The notes beneath the pieces are model-generated. The model did no database searches, had not been told where the DNA came from, and saw nothing but the letters and a program-made list of their open reading frames with translations. Positions 25,873 through 34,562 of a stretch of 64,000 bases of DNA are shown here, one piece after another (the stretch's first letter is position 1; each line of letters opens with the position of its first letter). The stretch spans positions 1,301,501-1,365,500 of the forward strand of contig NZ_CP013910.1 of the NCBI RefSeq assembly GCF_001507665.1. The letters run 5' to 3'. The stretch is from Deinococcus actinosclerus (lineage in GTDB: Bacteria > Deinococcota > Deinococci > Deinococcales > Deinococcaceae). The translations under genes were made by a program, and so were the position numbers.

Positions 25873-26628
25873 ATGACCATCCCCACCCCACGCCAGCGCC
25901 TGACGCTGTTCGACCTGCCGCTGGACGTCGTGACGCTCGACCAGACCCTCGACCGCCTGGGCGAGTGGATCTACCGGCAGCCGCGCGCCCCGCACACGGT
26001 CGTGACCCTGAACCCCGAGTTCATCGTGCAGTCGCGCACCCAGCCGGACTTCGTGAACGCCATGCAGGTCGCCGACCTCGTCACCGCCGACGGGGTCGGC
26101 ATCGTGTGGGCCGCCCGGCAGCTCACGGCCACCGAGGTGCCTCGCGCGCCCGGCTTCGACATCGTGCAGGGCCTGATGCAGCGGCACGGCGCGGACCTGC
26201 GCGTGTTCTTCCTGGGGGCCAAACCCGGTGTGGCCGAGGTCGCCGCGCAGAACGCCGCGCGCGACTACGGCGTGCAGGTCGCGGGCATCCACCACGGGTA
26301 CTTCGACCTGCCCGAGGACCAGCGCGTCGCGGAACTCGTGCGCGACAGCGGCGCCGACCTGCTGCTGACCGCCATGGGCGCCGGGCGGCAGGAGACCTTC
26401 AACCAGTACTGGCGGCAGGTCATGAACACCCCGGTCATGATCGGCTGCGGCGGCGTGATCGACGTCCTGGCCGGGAACGCCGATCTCGCCCCGGCCTGGA
26501 CGCGCCGGCTGGGTGTCGAGTGGATCTGGCGGGTCGGCCTGGACCGCAAGCGCTGGAACCGCGCGCCTCGGCTGGCGCAGTTCGTCCGCATGGTGCGCGC
26601 CGAGAAGAAACGGGTGGGCCCGAAGTAA
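25873..26628 (+). CDS. WecG/TagA/CpsF family glycosyltransferase
   Basis: Transfers a sugar (often N-acetylmannosamine or its uronic acid) onto an undecaprenyl-linked precursor for cell-surface polysaccharide. The 251-residue protein has the family motifs HTVVTLNPEFIVQSR, DLVTADGVGIVWAAR with the catalytic Asp, FFLGAKPGVAEVAA, and the C-terminal GCGGVIDVLAGN and GVEWIWRVGLDRKRWNR membrane-binding end. It stands alone and converges with the cell-elongation operon. Confidence 0.88.
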   Translation: MTIPTPRQRLTLFDLPLDVVTLDQTLDRLGEWIYRQPRAPHTVVTLNPEFIVQSRTQPDFVNAMQVADLVTADGVGIVWAARQLTATEVPRAPGFDIVQGLMQRHGADLRVFFLGAKPGVAEVAAQNAARDYGVQVAGIHHGYFDLPEDQRVAELVRDSGADLLLTAMGAGRQETFNQYWRQVMNTPVMIGCGGVIDVLAGNADLAPAWTRRLGVEWIWRVGLDRKRWNRAPRLAQFVRMVRAEKKRVGPK

Positions 26629-26693
26629 CCCGCAGGAGAAGGGAGCGGTCTCAGGTGGGTCCTGAAGGCCGCCCCCTTTCCCACCGGGGCCGT

Positions 26694-28817
26694 TCAGGGC
26701 GCCTGAGCGTCCCGCGCGGCTTTCGCGGCGCTGGCCCTGGCCCGCTCGGCGCGGGTCTTGTACACCTGATGCATCTGCTCGAGCTCCCCGGTGCAGGGCG
26801 TCTGGTCCGGCTTGGCATGGTGACGCTCGTCGAGGTCCACGCACCAGCGCGCGCCGAACATCTTCGCGGCGGCGTTCAGGCCCGGCCCTGACCCCTCCCC
26901 GCCGTTCTGGAAGAACGTCACGACCATGAAGTTCGGGGTCTTGCCCTCGCCGATCGGGCCGTAGCCCTCGTACCACGCGTTCGTGTACGTGTAGCTCTTC
27001 TTCGACGCGCTCATGCCGTTCTCGGCCGTGCCGGTCTTCCCGCCGGTCCGCACCGGGAAGTAGTTCGGGCCCAGGATGTGCTGCGCCGTGCCCCACGGGG
27101 TCGTGCCCGCCGTGGTGATCGCCATGCCCTGCTTGATCAGCTCGAAGTCGGCCTTCTTGCCGGGCACCTGCTCGGGGGCGTCCCGCTTCACGGCCGATCC
27201 GCCGACTGCCTTGAGCAGGCTCAGCTTGCGGCGCGTGCCGTCGTTCACGATGGTGGACAGCACCGAGATCACCTGCGCGGGCGTGACCTGCAGGGAATCC
27301 TGCCCGATCGCAAACGACAGCGACTGCCCCGGGTAGTACGTGTACGGCAGCGGCTCCAGGCCCTGCTTGCGGCGCCGCTCGTTCGTGGCGTCATACGCGG
27401 CCTGCATCCGCTCCGGGCTGGGAATCAGCCCCGTCTTCTCGCCCACAAGTTCCAGCCCCGTCTCGCGCCCGAAGCCCAGTTCCACCGAGCGGCGGCCCAG
27501 GTAGTTCGCGTACGTGATCGGGTCGGCCGCGATGGCCGCCTGGTAGTACCACGTGTTGCACGAGTACGCGATCGCCAGCCGGCCGTCCACGGTGCCCAGG
27601 CTGCCGCTGCGGTGCCAGTTGTAACGCGGCCCGCCGAACATGATGTACGGCGCGCAGTTGAACGACCGGTTGCCCCAGCGCTCGATGAACGCCAGGGTGG
27701 AGGTCGGTTTGAACACGCTGCCCGAATCGAAGTTCTGCACCACACGGTTGCTGGTCACCGCGTCGAGCGCCGCCAGCGGGCGGTTCGGGTCGATCGCCCA
27801 GTTCTTCGCCTTCGGGTCCGGACTCGGCACCCGCGAGAACCAGTTCGGGTCGTAGGTGGGGCTGCTTGCCAGGGCCAGCACCTCGTTCGTGCGCGGATCA
27901 ATGGCGATCACCGCGCCGCGCGTGTACGGCTCGGCCGGTTTGCCGTACTTCGCGCGGCCCTGGTTCACGTCCGCCAGGCCCTCCACCAGCGCCCGCTCGG
28001 CCGTGCGCTGCAGCAGCGAGTCGATGGACAGCGTCACGTCCCGGCCCTTCACGCCCGGATCGATCACCCGTTCCGTCTGCGGCTTCCCGGCGGCCGTGAC
28101 CTCCCGCCGCCGCAGGCCGTTCTTGCCCTCCAGGGTTTTCTGCAGGCTGTACTCCAGGCCCGAGCGGCCCACCAGGTCCCCCTGGGTGTACCCGTCCTCC
28201 TGAATCTGCGTTTCTGTGGCCTCCTGCACGTACCCCAGCAGGTGCGCGGCCATCTTGCCCTGCGGGTAGACCCGCTCGACCCGCTCGCGCAGCTCCAGGC
28301 TGGGCACGAGCACCGTGTACTCGTACAGCGCCGCCAGCCGCTCCTGCGGGATGTTGCGCGCCAGCACCGTCGACGATTCCCGCTCGTAGTCGGGTTCGCG
28401 CGGCTGCCCGCCGACCAGCACGTCTCCCTTCACGCCCGCGAGGTACACGATCTTGTCCCAGCCGGGAATCGGGGTCTCCCGGTCGGCCTGCCGGCGCCGC
28501 CCGGTGTACACCAGATCCACCGCCAGCCGGTTCGTGGCGAGCAGCACCCCGTCGCGCGTGCGGATCTCACCGCGCAGGGCGCGCACCACCTCGTCGCGCT
28601 GGTAGTTGCTGGCCGACCGCACCGCGAACTGGTCGTGCTGCGCCACCTGCAGGTAGTACAGCCGCGCGCCAAGCAGGCCCAGCGCCACGCTGAAGCCCAG
28701 CGCGATCCCCTGCACCCGCGAGGCCCCGCGCGAGCGTACCTTCTGCCGCGCGCGCGCGCCGGCACCGGCGCGGCGCCGCAGCCGATCCCGGCGGTCCAGT
28801 CGTTCGGCGCGGCTCAT
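26694..28817 (-). CDS. mrdA: Penicillin-binding protein 2 (elongation transpeptidase)
   Basis: Cross-links peptidoglycan during cell elongation. The 707-residue protein has an Arg-rich cytoplasmic N-terminus, one membrane segment (GIALGFSVALGLLGARLYYL), a dimerisation/pedestal domain, and the transpeptidase motifs SVFKPT (nucleophile Ser), YSCNTWYY (SxN) and GGKTGTAEN (KTG). It extends past the KTG motif by about 130 residues with an Ala/Arg-rich tail. The ATG overlaps the mreD stop (ATGA). Last gene of deoC-maf-mreC-mreD-mrdA; no mreB or rodA is present here. Confidence 0.9.
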   Translation of the reverse strand: MSRAERLDRRDRLRRRAGAGARARQKVRSRGASRVQGIALGFSVALGLLGARLYYLQVAQHDQFAVRSASNYQRDEVVRALRGEIRTRDGVLLATNRLAVDLVYTGRRRQADRETPIPGWDKIVYLAGVKGDVLVGGQPREPDYERESSTVLARNIPQERLAALYEYTVLVPSLELRERVERVYPQGKMAAHLLGYVQEATETQIQEDGYTQGDLVGRSGLEYSLQKTLEGKNGLRRREVTAAGKPQTERVIDPGVKGRDVTLSIDSLLQRTAERALVEGLADVNQGRAKYGKPAEPYTRGAVIAIDPRTNEVLALASSPTYDPNWFSRVPSPDPKAKNWAIDPNRPLAALDAVTSNRVVQNFDSGSVFKPTSTLAFIERWGNRSFNCAPYIMFGGPRYNWHRSGSLGTVDGRLAIAYSCNTWYYQAAIAADPITYANYLGRRSVELGFGRETGLELVGEKTGLIPSPERMQAAYDATNERRRKQGLEPLPYTYYPGQSLSFAIGQDSLQVTPAQVISVLSTIVNDGTRRKLSLLKAVGGSAVKRDAPEQVPGKKADFELIKQGMAITTAGTTPWGTAQHILGPNYFPVRTGGKTGTAENGMSASKKSYTYTNAWYEGYGPIGEGKTPNFMVVTFFQNGGEGSGPGLNAAAKMFGARWCVDLDERHHAKPDQTPCTGELEQMHQVYKTRAERARASAAKAARDAQAP

Positions 28818-29347
28818 GCGAGCTGCTCCTCGACCGTGACGCGCGGCCCGAACGTCCACGCGATCAGGCGCTCCCACACCACGGACAACAGGAACGTCCC
28901 CACGAAGACCAGGGGCGCCACCCCCGTCAGCATCGAAACCGTCACGAGCGGCTCCCGCAGCCAGTAGGTCAGGAACAGGAACACCAGCCACTGGCCTACG
29001 ACGCCCAGCAGCACGCCCAGCAGCGACTGCAGCAGCCCCGCGTCCGACAGGTACCGCCGCGCCCACACCACCAGCAGCGCCCCGCCCGTCAGGCCCGCCG
29101 CGTGCAGCCCCAGCATCCCGCCGCCCAGCACGTCCTGCGTGAAGCCCAGGCCGTACGCCGCCAGCAGCGCCGCCACCGGCGACACCCGCGCCGCCAGCCC
29201 CACGGCCGTCAGCAGGAACAGATCCGGCGCGGGCACCCCGGCGCCGTCCAGCAGGCGTGACAGCAGCCCCTGAGCGGCGACCAGCAGCAGCAGGTACACG
29301 ATCAGCCGCGCCCAGCGGCCCGAACCGCGACCGGCCGGGCGCCTCAC
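28814..29347 (-). CDS. mreD: Rod shape-determining protein MreD
   Basis: A 177-residue membrane protein with five or six hydrophobic segments (for example LIVYLLLLVAAQGLLSRLL), weakly conserved as usual for MreD. Assignment rests on size, topology and position between mreC and mrdA. The GTG start overlaps the mreC stop (GTGA). Confidence 0.8.
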   Translation of the reverse strand: MRRPAGRGSGRWARLIVYLLLLVAAQGLLSRLLDGAGVPAPDLFLLTAVGLAARVSPVAALLAAYGLGFTQDVLGGGMLGLHAAGLTGGALLVVWARRYLSDAGLLQSLLGVLLGVVGQWLVFLFLTYWLREPLVTVSMLTGVAPLVFVGTFLLSVVWERLIAWTFGPRVTVEEQLA

Positions 29348-30126
29348 AGGCCCTCCAGGATCGTGACGTCCTCCACGACCCCCGCGTCCACCGCCGGTTT
29401 CACGATCACGGTGCGGTGCACGTCATTCGGCCCCATCGGGAGCACCTCCTCCACGCGCCCCACCGGAATCCCCACCGGGAACACGCCCCCCTGACTGTTC
29501 GTGACCAGCACGTCCCCCACCTTGATCGGCACCCCCCGAGAGAACTCCGCCCGCAGGCGATCCGGCGGCGAGCCGTGCGCCACGCCCCGCCCGCCCCGGC
29601 TGCCCTGCAGGGTCACGCCCACCGCACTTTCCGGGTCGGTCAGGGCCAGCACCGTCGCCTGCCCCGCCGCGACGTCCACGACCTGCCCCACCAGCCCGCC
29701 CGGAACGGTGACCGGCATGTGCACCCGCACGCCGTCACGCGAGCCCCGGTTCAGTTCCAGCCGCGCCTGGAGCGGACTGGGATCCACGCCGATCACCTGC
29801 GCGATCGCCAGGGCGTTCGGGGCCTGCGTGGTCGTGATCACCAGCACCTGCTTCAGGCGGCCCACCTCACGCGACAGCAGCTCGTTGCGCTGCGTCAGGA
29901 GGTCGTTCTCCTTCTGGAGTTGCGTGACCCGCGCCTTCTGATCCCGGTCCTGCATGAGCGTCACGTACGCGCGGCGCACGTTGTCGGCCGCCGTGACCGA
30001 CAGCCGCGTGACCGGCGCCACGCCCGCGCGCAGCGCCACCGGGGCCACCACCTGAAAGCGCGTCAGCACCATGCTGAGCGCCAGCAGACCCGCGAAGACC
30101 GCCAGGATCAACCGCCAGCCCTTCAC
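29344..30126 (-). CDS. mreC: Rod shape-determining protein MreC
   Basis: A 260-residue, single-pass protein of the elongation complex that binds PBP2. After the membrane anchor (LILAVFAGLLALSMVLTRF) there is a coiled coil (QKARVTQLQKENDLLTQRNE) and the two-barrel MreC domain with GLVGQVVDVAAGQATVLALT and GDVLVTNSQGGVFPVGIPVG. GTG 30126 overlaps the maf stop (GTGA) and is preferred to an upstream start inside maf. Confidence 0.88.
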   Translation of the reverse strand: MKGWRLILAVFAGLLALSMVLTRFQVVAPVALRAGVAPVTRLSVTAADNVRRAYVTLMQDRDQKARVTQLQKENDLLTQRNELLSREVGRLKQVLVITTTQAPNALAIAQVIGVDPSPLQARLELNRGSRDGVRVHMPVTVPGGLVGQVVDVAAGQATVLALTDPESAVGVTLQGSRGGRGVAHGSPPDRLRAEFSRGVPIKVGDVLVTNSQGGVFPVGIPVGRVEEVLPMGPNDVHRTVIVKPAVDAGVVEDVTILEGL

Positions 30127-30740
30127 TCGGCCCCGGCCCCCAGCGTGCCCCACACCGGCACCCCCGCCGCGCGCAGCAGGCGCGTCACGACACTCAGCGG
30201 GAAGCCCACCACGTTCGAGTACTCACCCTCCAGCCGCTCCACGAGCGCCATGCCCAGCCCCTGGATGCCGTACCCACCCGCCTTGTCCAGCCCCTCGCCC
30301 GACGCCGCGTAGTACGCGATCTCCCCCGGCAGCAGGGTGCGGAAGGTGACCGCCGTGCGCGCCACCTCCACCACCTCCGACCCGCCCGACAGCACCGCCA
30401 CGCCCGTGAACACCTCATGCGTGCGGCCCGACAGGCGGCGCAGGAACACCTCGTTCTCCTGCGCGGACTCCGGCTTCGCGAGCAGTTCCCCGCCCACCGC
30501 GACCACGGTATCCGCCGCGATCACCACAGACCCCTGTGCCGTGCGCGCCACCGCGCGGCCCTTCAGGAGCGCCAGTTCCGCCGCCAGCCGCGCCGGGTCC
30601 GCCTCACGGCTGTCCTCCGGCTCACCACTGACCTGCACGGTGAACGGCACGCCCAGCCCGGTCAGCAGTTCCCGCCGACGCGGACTGCCCGACGCGAGCA
30701 CCACCGGCACGCCCGGCGTGCCAGTTTCAACGGGGGTCAC
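30123..30740 (-). CDS. maf: Maf-family nucleoside triphosphate pyrophosphatase
   Basis: House-cleaning enzyme that hydrolyses non-canonical or surplus dTTP/UTP-type nucleotides to monophosphates. The 205-residue protein has the Maf start LASGSPRRRELLTGLG, IAADTVVAVGGELLAKP, and the C-terminal KAGGYGIQGLG and NVVGFPLSVVTRLL. Gene order deoC-maf-mreC is coupled: it starts with GTG directly after the deoC stop and overlaps mreC. Confidence 0.9.
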   Translation of the reverse strand: MTPVETGTPGVPVVLASGSPRRRELLTGLGVPFTVQVSGEPEDSREADPARLAAELALLKGRAVARTAQGSVVIAADTVVAVGGELLAKPESAQENEVFLRRLSGRTHEVFTGVAVLSGGSEVVEVARTAVTFRTLLPGEIAYYAASGEGLDKAGGYGIQGLGMALVERLEGEYSNVVGFPLSVVTRLLRAAGVPVWGTLGAGAE

Positions 30741-31418
<678 letters not shown>

Positions 31419-31425
31419 GCCCCCC

Positions 31426-31431
31426 AGAATA
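31426..31431 (-). promoter_or_regulatory. -10 box (TATTCT) of the deoC-maf-mreCD-mrdA operon
   Basis: Seven bp before GTG 31418, no ribosome binding site. Confidence 0.55.
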
Positions 31432-31539
31432 CCCCCCCCAGCCTAAGAAAGATTGACCCGAAAGGAGGAGAGAGGACGGGGGAGACCGGCTGGCAGAAGG
31501 CAAGTTGGGCGCGGACTGGCTGTTTTGTTGCCAAAGCAA

Positions 31540-31563
31540 AGAATCCGCCGTGTGGCGGACTCT
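31540..31563 (-). terminator. Terminator of the toxin-immunity unit
   Basis: On the minus strand a 10-bp stem (AGAGTCCGCC with its near-complement, one mismatch) with a 4-nt loop is followed by TTCTTTGCTTT, a typical intrinsic terminator just past the immunity gene. Confidence 0.65.
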
Positions 31564-31606
31564 GGGGGAGAGAGTTAGTAGTGGTGGAGATCAGTGCTTT
31601 TAATGG

Positions 31607-31972
31607 TCAATCGTTCAAGTATGTCGCCTCAATCTCACAGGTGTCACATCTGGCTTCAATGTTCAGCATATCTGATTCAAATTCTATATATGTCGCACCC
31701 TGGGAAATATCTGAATGTAGGCTATAAACCTCATTTGAGCGTTGATCAGAACCCCTGTAGTCGTACGATATGTGTAGATCTCTCCAAAATCCCGCGCCAG
31801 CTTTTATGCTTAATTGCCTTATCCCATTAATATTTAGTGATACGATTGCCTTATCGGGTGAGTTATGGATATAAGCCTCAAACGATAGCTTAAAGCCTTC
31901 TAAATTTGACCTCATATCTATAGATACAAAGTAACAATCCGTAAATCTCAGATCACGAATAGTCAATGACAC
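31607..31972 (-). CDS. Putative immunity protein of a polymorphic toxin
   Basis: A 121-residue protein in an AT-rich stretch whose codon use is quite unlike the surrounding GC-rich genes (AT-ending codons, ATA/AGA), a sign of transfer. GTG 31972 is chosen because AGGAGG lies 6 bp upstream, overlapping the toxin stop; the gene begins 10 bp after the toxin module. The sequence (for example FKLSFEAYIHNSPDKAIVSLN) looks like a mixed beta protein without signal peptide. I recognise no named immunity family. The function is inferred from its position right after a HINT-toxin module, the standard toxin-then-immunity order. Confidence 0.6.
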   Translation of the reverse strand: MSLTIRDLRFTDCYFVSIDMRSNLEGFKLSFEAYIHNSPDKAIVSLNINGIRQLSIKAGAGFWRDLHISYDYRGSDQRSNEVYSLHSDISQGATYIEFESDMLNIEARCDTCEIEATYLND

Positions 31973-31982
31973 AATTAACCTC

Positions 31983-32441
31983 CTAGAAATCGCAAGGATC
32001 AAAGGCAAGATGCCCCATGGATTTTCGCGTCCCAGTCTCGCCAGTCATCGGATCAAAATATTGCCCAGAGGCATTTCCAGCAGCATATCTGAAATCTTTG
32101 CTCTCCTCGTGTATGTCGGCGTGCTCGCTTGGAGGTTTGATTTTTAATCGCCAGTCTCCAGTCTGTGGATCAGACCATACTTCAATATTGCCAGACATAG
32201 ATTTTTTGTAGCCCTGTTTTGCAGCCCATGTCCGCAAATCTGTAGCGGTTGGTAGTGCAGGTTTACTGCCCGTGTTATGCACCAACCATCCGTCCTGCCC
32301 GACGTAGTAGGTGTGGGCTTCGCTGACGGTGAGGTTGAACATCTCGCGCGTCTGTTCAACTGTGGTGACGTTTGCCACGAGGCCGGTGGTGCCGTCGGCC
32401 TGCTTGATCGTATCGCCAATCTTCAGGTGCCCCGCCCCCAC
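31983..32441 (-). CDS. Orphan C-terminal module of a polymorphic toxin (HINT domain plus toxin domain), 5'-truncated
   Basis: The N-terminal third is the end of a pretoxin HINT (intein-like) domain: WVGAGHLKIGDTIKQADG, the pattern that normally ends in a self-cleaving YYVGQDGWLVHNT. About 95 residues follow with no family I recognise (WRLKIKPPSEHADIHEESKD, GQYFDPMTGETGTRKSMGH), the expected place for a nuclease-like or other toxin. The large Rhs/YD-repeat or secretion part is absent: the frame has no proper start, and upstream it runs into GC-rich unrelated sequence. This looks like a displaced toxin-immunity cassette. The first possible codon (GTG 32441) lies within the HINT domain. Confidence 0.65.
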   Translation of the reverse strand: MGAGHLKIGDTIKQADGTTGLVANVTTVEQTREMFNLTVSEAHTYYVGQDGWLVHNTGSKPALPTATDLRTWAAKQGYKKSMSGNIEVWSDPQTGDWRLKIKPPSEHADIHEESKDFRYAAGNASGQYFDPMTGETGTRKSMGHLAFDPCDF

Positions 32442-32614
32442 CCAGTTCGGGCTGAGGTCGCTGTGGCCTTTCGTTGTGGCCGCAGGCTCGGGGGCGGCCC
32501 CTCGCCTGTCTTGTGTGCGGTGGCGTGTCTCTGTACGTGGTGGGGCGCGGGCCTGGGCTGGGCATCGGCTTGCTGCGCGACGAAGAAGGGATGCGGTGTG
32601 GGATTCCCTCTGCT

Positions 32615-32620
32615 TATACT
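32615..32620 (+). promoter_or_regulatory. -10 box (TATACT) of the thioesterase gene
   Basis: Consensus-like box about 46 bp before ATG 32666. Unlike most genes here this one has a leader with a GGAGG site. Confidence 0.6.
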
Positions 32621-32634
32621 TGAACTCAGTTCAA
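32620..32634. promoter_or_regulatory. Perfect operator palindrome at the thioesterase transcription start
   Basis: TTGAACTCAGTTCAA is a perfect 7-1-7 palindrome beginning at the last base of the -10 box and covering the expected transcription start, the classic position of a TetR- or MarR-type repressor site. The regulator is unknown. Confidence 0.6.
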
Positions 32635-32665
32635 TTTCTGAGTTCTCTCCCTGGAGGTTTCACCC

Positions 32666-33148
32666 ATGACCCAAGCTGCCACCCTGCCCGCTTTCGCTGC
32701 CCAGGCCGTCAAGAAGGCCCTGCACGACATTCCCATGAACGCCACGGTCGGCGTGCAGATCACGGACGTGGGGGTGGGCTGGGCGACCGGGGAGGCGCCG
32801 GACACCGCGCCGTTCCGCAACCACCTGGGCACCATTCACGCGGGCGTACAGTTCCTGCTGGCCGAGGCCGTGAGTGGCGCGGCGTTCGCGGGGGCGTTCG
32901 CGGCGCAGCTGGCGTTCGCGGTACCGCTGATCGAGAAGCTGGAGACGCACTACGTGAACCGCGCCGTGGGTGACCTGACCGCGCGGGCCGAGGCGGCGGA
33001 CGCGGCGCAGGTCGCGGCGGCCCACGCGGAGTTCGCGCAGGACGGCCGGGCGCGACTGGTGATCAACGTGACCGTGCAGGACGGTGAGGCCAAGGACGTG
33101 ATGCGCGCCGTGGCCCACTGGTACCTCCGCGCCCGCCCGCAGAAGTAA
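32666..33148 (+). CDS. Hotdog-fold thioesterase-like protein (DUF4442/PaaI type)
   Basis: A 160-residue acyl-CoA thioesterase-like protein. The helix-forming HLGTIHAGVQFLLAEAVSG matches the conserved hotdog helix where HxGxxxxLxE-type residues sit, and the C-terminus ends in a beta-rich ARLVINVTVQDGEAKDVMRA. Substrate unknown. The start has GGAGG 8 bp upstream. The palindrome at its promoter suggests regulation by an acyl-CoA- or ligand-responsive repressor. Confidence 0.7.
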   Translation: MTQAATLPAFAAQAVKKALHDIPMNATVGVQITDVGVGWATGEAPDTAPFRNHLGTIHAGVQFLLAEAVSGAAFAGAFAAQLAFAVPLIEKLETHYVNRAVGDLTARAEAADAAQVAAAHAEFAQDGRARLVINVTVQDGEAKDVMRAVAHWYLRARPQK

Positions 33149-33157
33149 GGCCCGGGC

Positions 33158-33655
33158 ATGCCGGCGGTGCTCCTGACGGGCATGTCCGGTGCGGGGAAGA
33201 GTGCCGCGCTGCTGGCACTGGCCCGCCGTGGATACCGCGTGGTGGACACAGACGCCGGGGACTGGAACGAGTGGGTGCAGGCCCCCGACGGCCCGGACTG
33301 GGTGTGGCGGCTGGACCGCCTGCACGCGCTGCTGGACGAGGTGGGGTCTGCGCCCCTGGTGCTGGCCGGCTGCCGGAGCAATCAGGGGGCGCTGTACCCG
33401 CGCCTGCGGGCGGTGGTGCTCTTGACGGCCCCGCTGCCGGTGCTGCTGGCGCGCGTGCAGCACCGGGAGAACCCGTATGGCCGTACGGCAGAGGATCGGG
33501 CGCGGATCGCGGAGCATGTGGCGTGGGTCGAGCCGCTGCTGCGGCGGTCCGCGACACTGGTGCTGGATACGGCGCGGCTGTCGGTGGCGCAGGTGGCGGA
33601 TCAGGTCGAGGCGCTGCTCAGGGACGATGGACGGGTGGGCGCCCCGCAGGTCTGA
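33158..33655 (+). CDS. Small P-loop kinase-like ATPase
   Basis: A 165-residue cytoplasmic protein with Walker A GMSGAGKSAALLALA at residues 8-16 and a kinase-like layout (VVDTDAGDWNEWV following the first strand, LARVQHRENPYGRTAEDR as a lid-like Arg-rich helix). It resembles the shikimate kinase/AAA_18 class of small-molecule kinases; the substrate is unknown. It begins 9 bp after the thioesterase gene and is probably co-transcribed. Confidence 0.65.
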   Translation: MPAVLLTGMSGAGKSAALLALARRGYRVVDTDAGDWNEWVQAPDGPDWVWRLDRLHALLDEVGSAPLVLAGCRSNQGALYPRLRAVVLLTAPLPVLLARVQHRENPYGRTAEDRARIAEHVAWVEPLLRRSATLVLDTARLSVAQVADQVEALLRDDGRVGAPQV

Positions 33656-33699
33656 CGGGGTGCCGCCGGCCTCTGCGGCTGTGGCCCGCGCCGGTGCTC

Positions 33700-33705
33700 T
33701 ACCCT
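33700..33705 (+). promoter_or_regulatory. -10 box (TACCCT) of the epimerase gene
   Basis: Six bp before ATG 33712, no ribosome binding site. Confidence 0.5.
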
Positions 33706-33711
33706 GCACGC

Positions 33712-34131
33712 ATGACTGTGTTGCTGCTGGATCACGTGGCCGTCGCGACTCCTGATCTGGAGGCGGGCTCGGCGCCGTACGTGGCGCTGGGCCTGAGTCC
33801 GGAAGGGCCGGATGAGGAGGTGGAGGGTCAGGGCGTGCGCGTCCGGGCGTTCCAGGTGGGGGAGACCCTGATCGAACTGCTGATGCCCACCCGGGAGGAC
33901 AGCCCGATTGCGGGGTTCCTGGCGCGCAAGGGGCCGGGGCTGCATCACACGGCGTACCGCGTGTTGGACCTGGACGCCGAGATGGCGCGGCTGCGTGCCC
34001 AGGGCGCGCGGTTCCTGAGCGATACGCCCGCGCCGGGCCGGGCGGGGTCGCGCGTGGCGTTCCTGCACCCGAAGTGGGGTGAGGGGACCCTGATCGAACT
34101 GGTGGAGCACCCGCAGGGCGGCCACGCTTGA
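33712..34131 (+). CDS. mce: Methylmalonyl-CoA epimerase
   Basis: Interconverts (S)- and (R)-methylmalonyl-CoA in propionyl-CoA metabolism. The 139-residue vicinal-oxygen-chelate protein has both half-motifs: LDHVAVATPDLEAGSAPYV with the metal His and ETLIELLMPT with the Glu, then GPGLHHTAYRV and GTLIELVEHP in the second half. ATG 33712 is set by the -10 box. It overlaps the VanZ gene by 4 bp. Confidence 0.85.
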   Translation: MTVLLLDHVAVATPDLEAGSAPYVALGLSPEGPDEEVEGQGVRVRAFQVGETLIELLMPTREDSPIAGFLARKGPGLHHTAYRVLDLDAEMARLRAQGARFLSDTPAPGRAGSRVAFLHPKWGEGTLIELVEHPQGGHA

Positions 34132-34508
34132 CCCGTGGGCGGCGGGCGAGACCGCTGTGGTGGGTGCCGTCGCTGGCGATCATGGGGGTGATCTGGTGGC
34201 TCAGCGCGCAGCCGCAGACGCCGGGGCCTTCCCTGGAGCACCCCAGGGACTGGATCGCGCATTTTCTGGCGTACCTGTCGCTGGCGTTCTGTCTGGGCCG
34301 CGCGACGGGGCGGCGGGGGCTGGCGCTGGTGATCGCGGCGTGGTTCGGCGCGCTGGACGAGGTGCACCAGTCGTTCGTGCCGCCGCGCGAGGCGGGCGTG
34401 CAGGACTGGCTGTTCGACGTGGCGGGCGCGTGGCTGGGGGTGCGGTTCGCGGTGCGCCGGCCAGGCCGGGCAGCCCCGGAGCCGGACGCGGCCGTTCATC
34501 CGGCCTGA
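34128..34508 (+). CDS. VanZ-like membrane protein
   Basis: A 126-residue membrane protein with about four segments. The pairing of WIAHFLAYLSLAFCLG with GALDEVHQSFVPPREAGVQD is the VanZ-family signature. Function is unknown outside teicoplanin resistance; here it is more likely a housekeeping membrane protein. It starts with TTG in a TTGA overlap with the epimerase stop. Confidence 0.75.
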   Translation: MTRGRRARPLWWVPSLAIMGVIWWLSAQPQTPGPSLEHPRDWIAHFLAYLSLAFCLGRATGRRGLALVIAAWFGALDEVHQSFVPPREAGVQDWLFDVAGAWLGVRFAVRRPGRAAPEPDAAVHPA

Positions 34509-34549
34509 AGCTCGCGCGCGGCGTCGCAGTTCTGTCAGACGGGCTCGGG

Positions 34550-34555
34550 TAGGCT
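34550..34555 (+). promoter_or_regulatory. -10 box (TAGGCT) of the MoxR gene
   Basis: Seven bp before ATG 34563, no ribosome binding site. Confidence 0.5.
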
Positions 34556-34562
34556 CGCGGGC

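Noticed and set aside
26636..26680. Possible terminator between the glycosyltransferase and PBP2 genes
   Set aside because: Only a 5-bp core stem with mismatched extensions and a 3-T tail; too weak to annotate.
32356..32565. Open frame overlapping the HINT region on the minus strand in another phase
   Set aside because: Pro/Arg-rich residues without homology; the HINT frame explains the same DNA.
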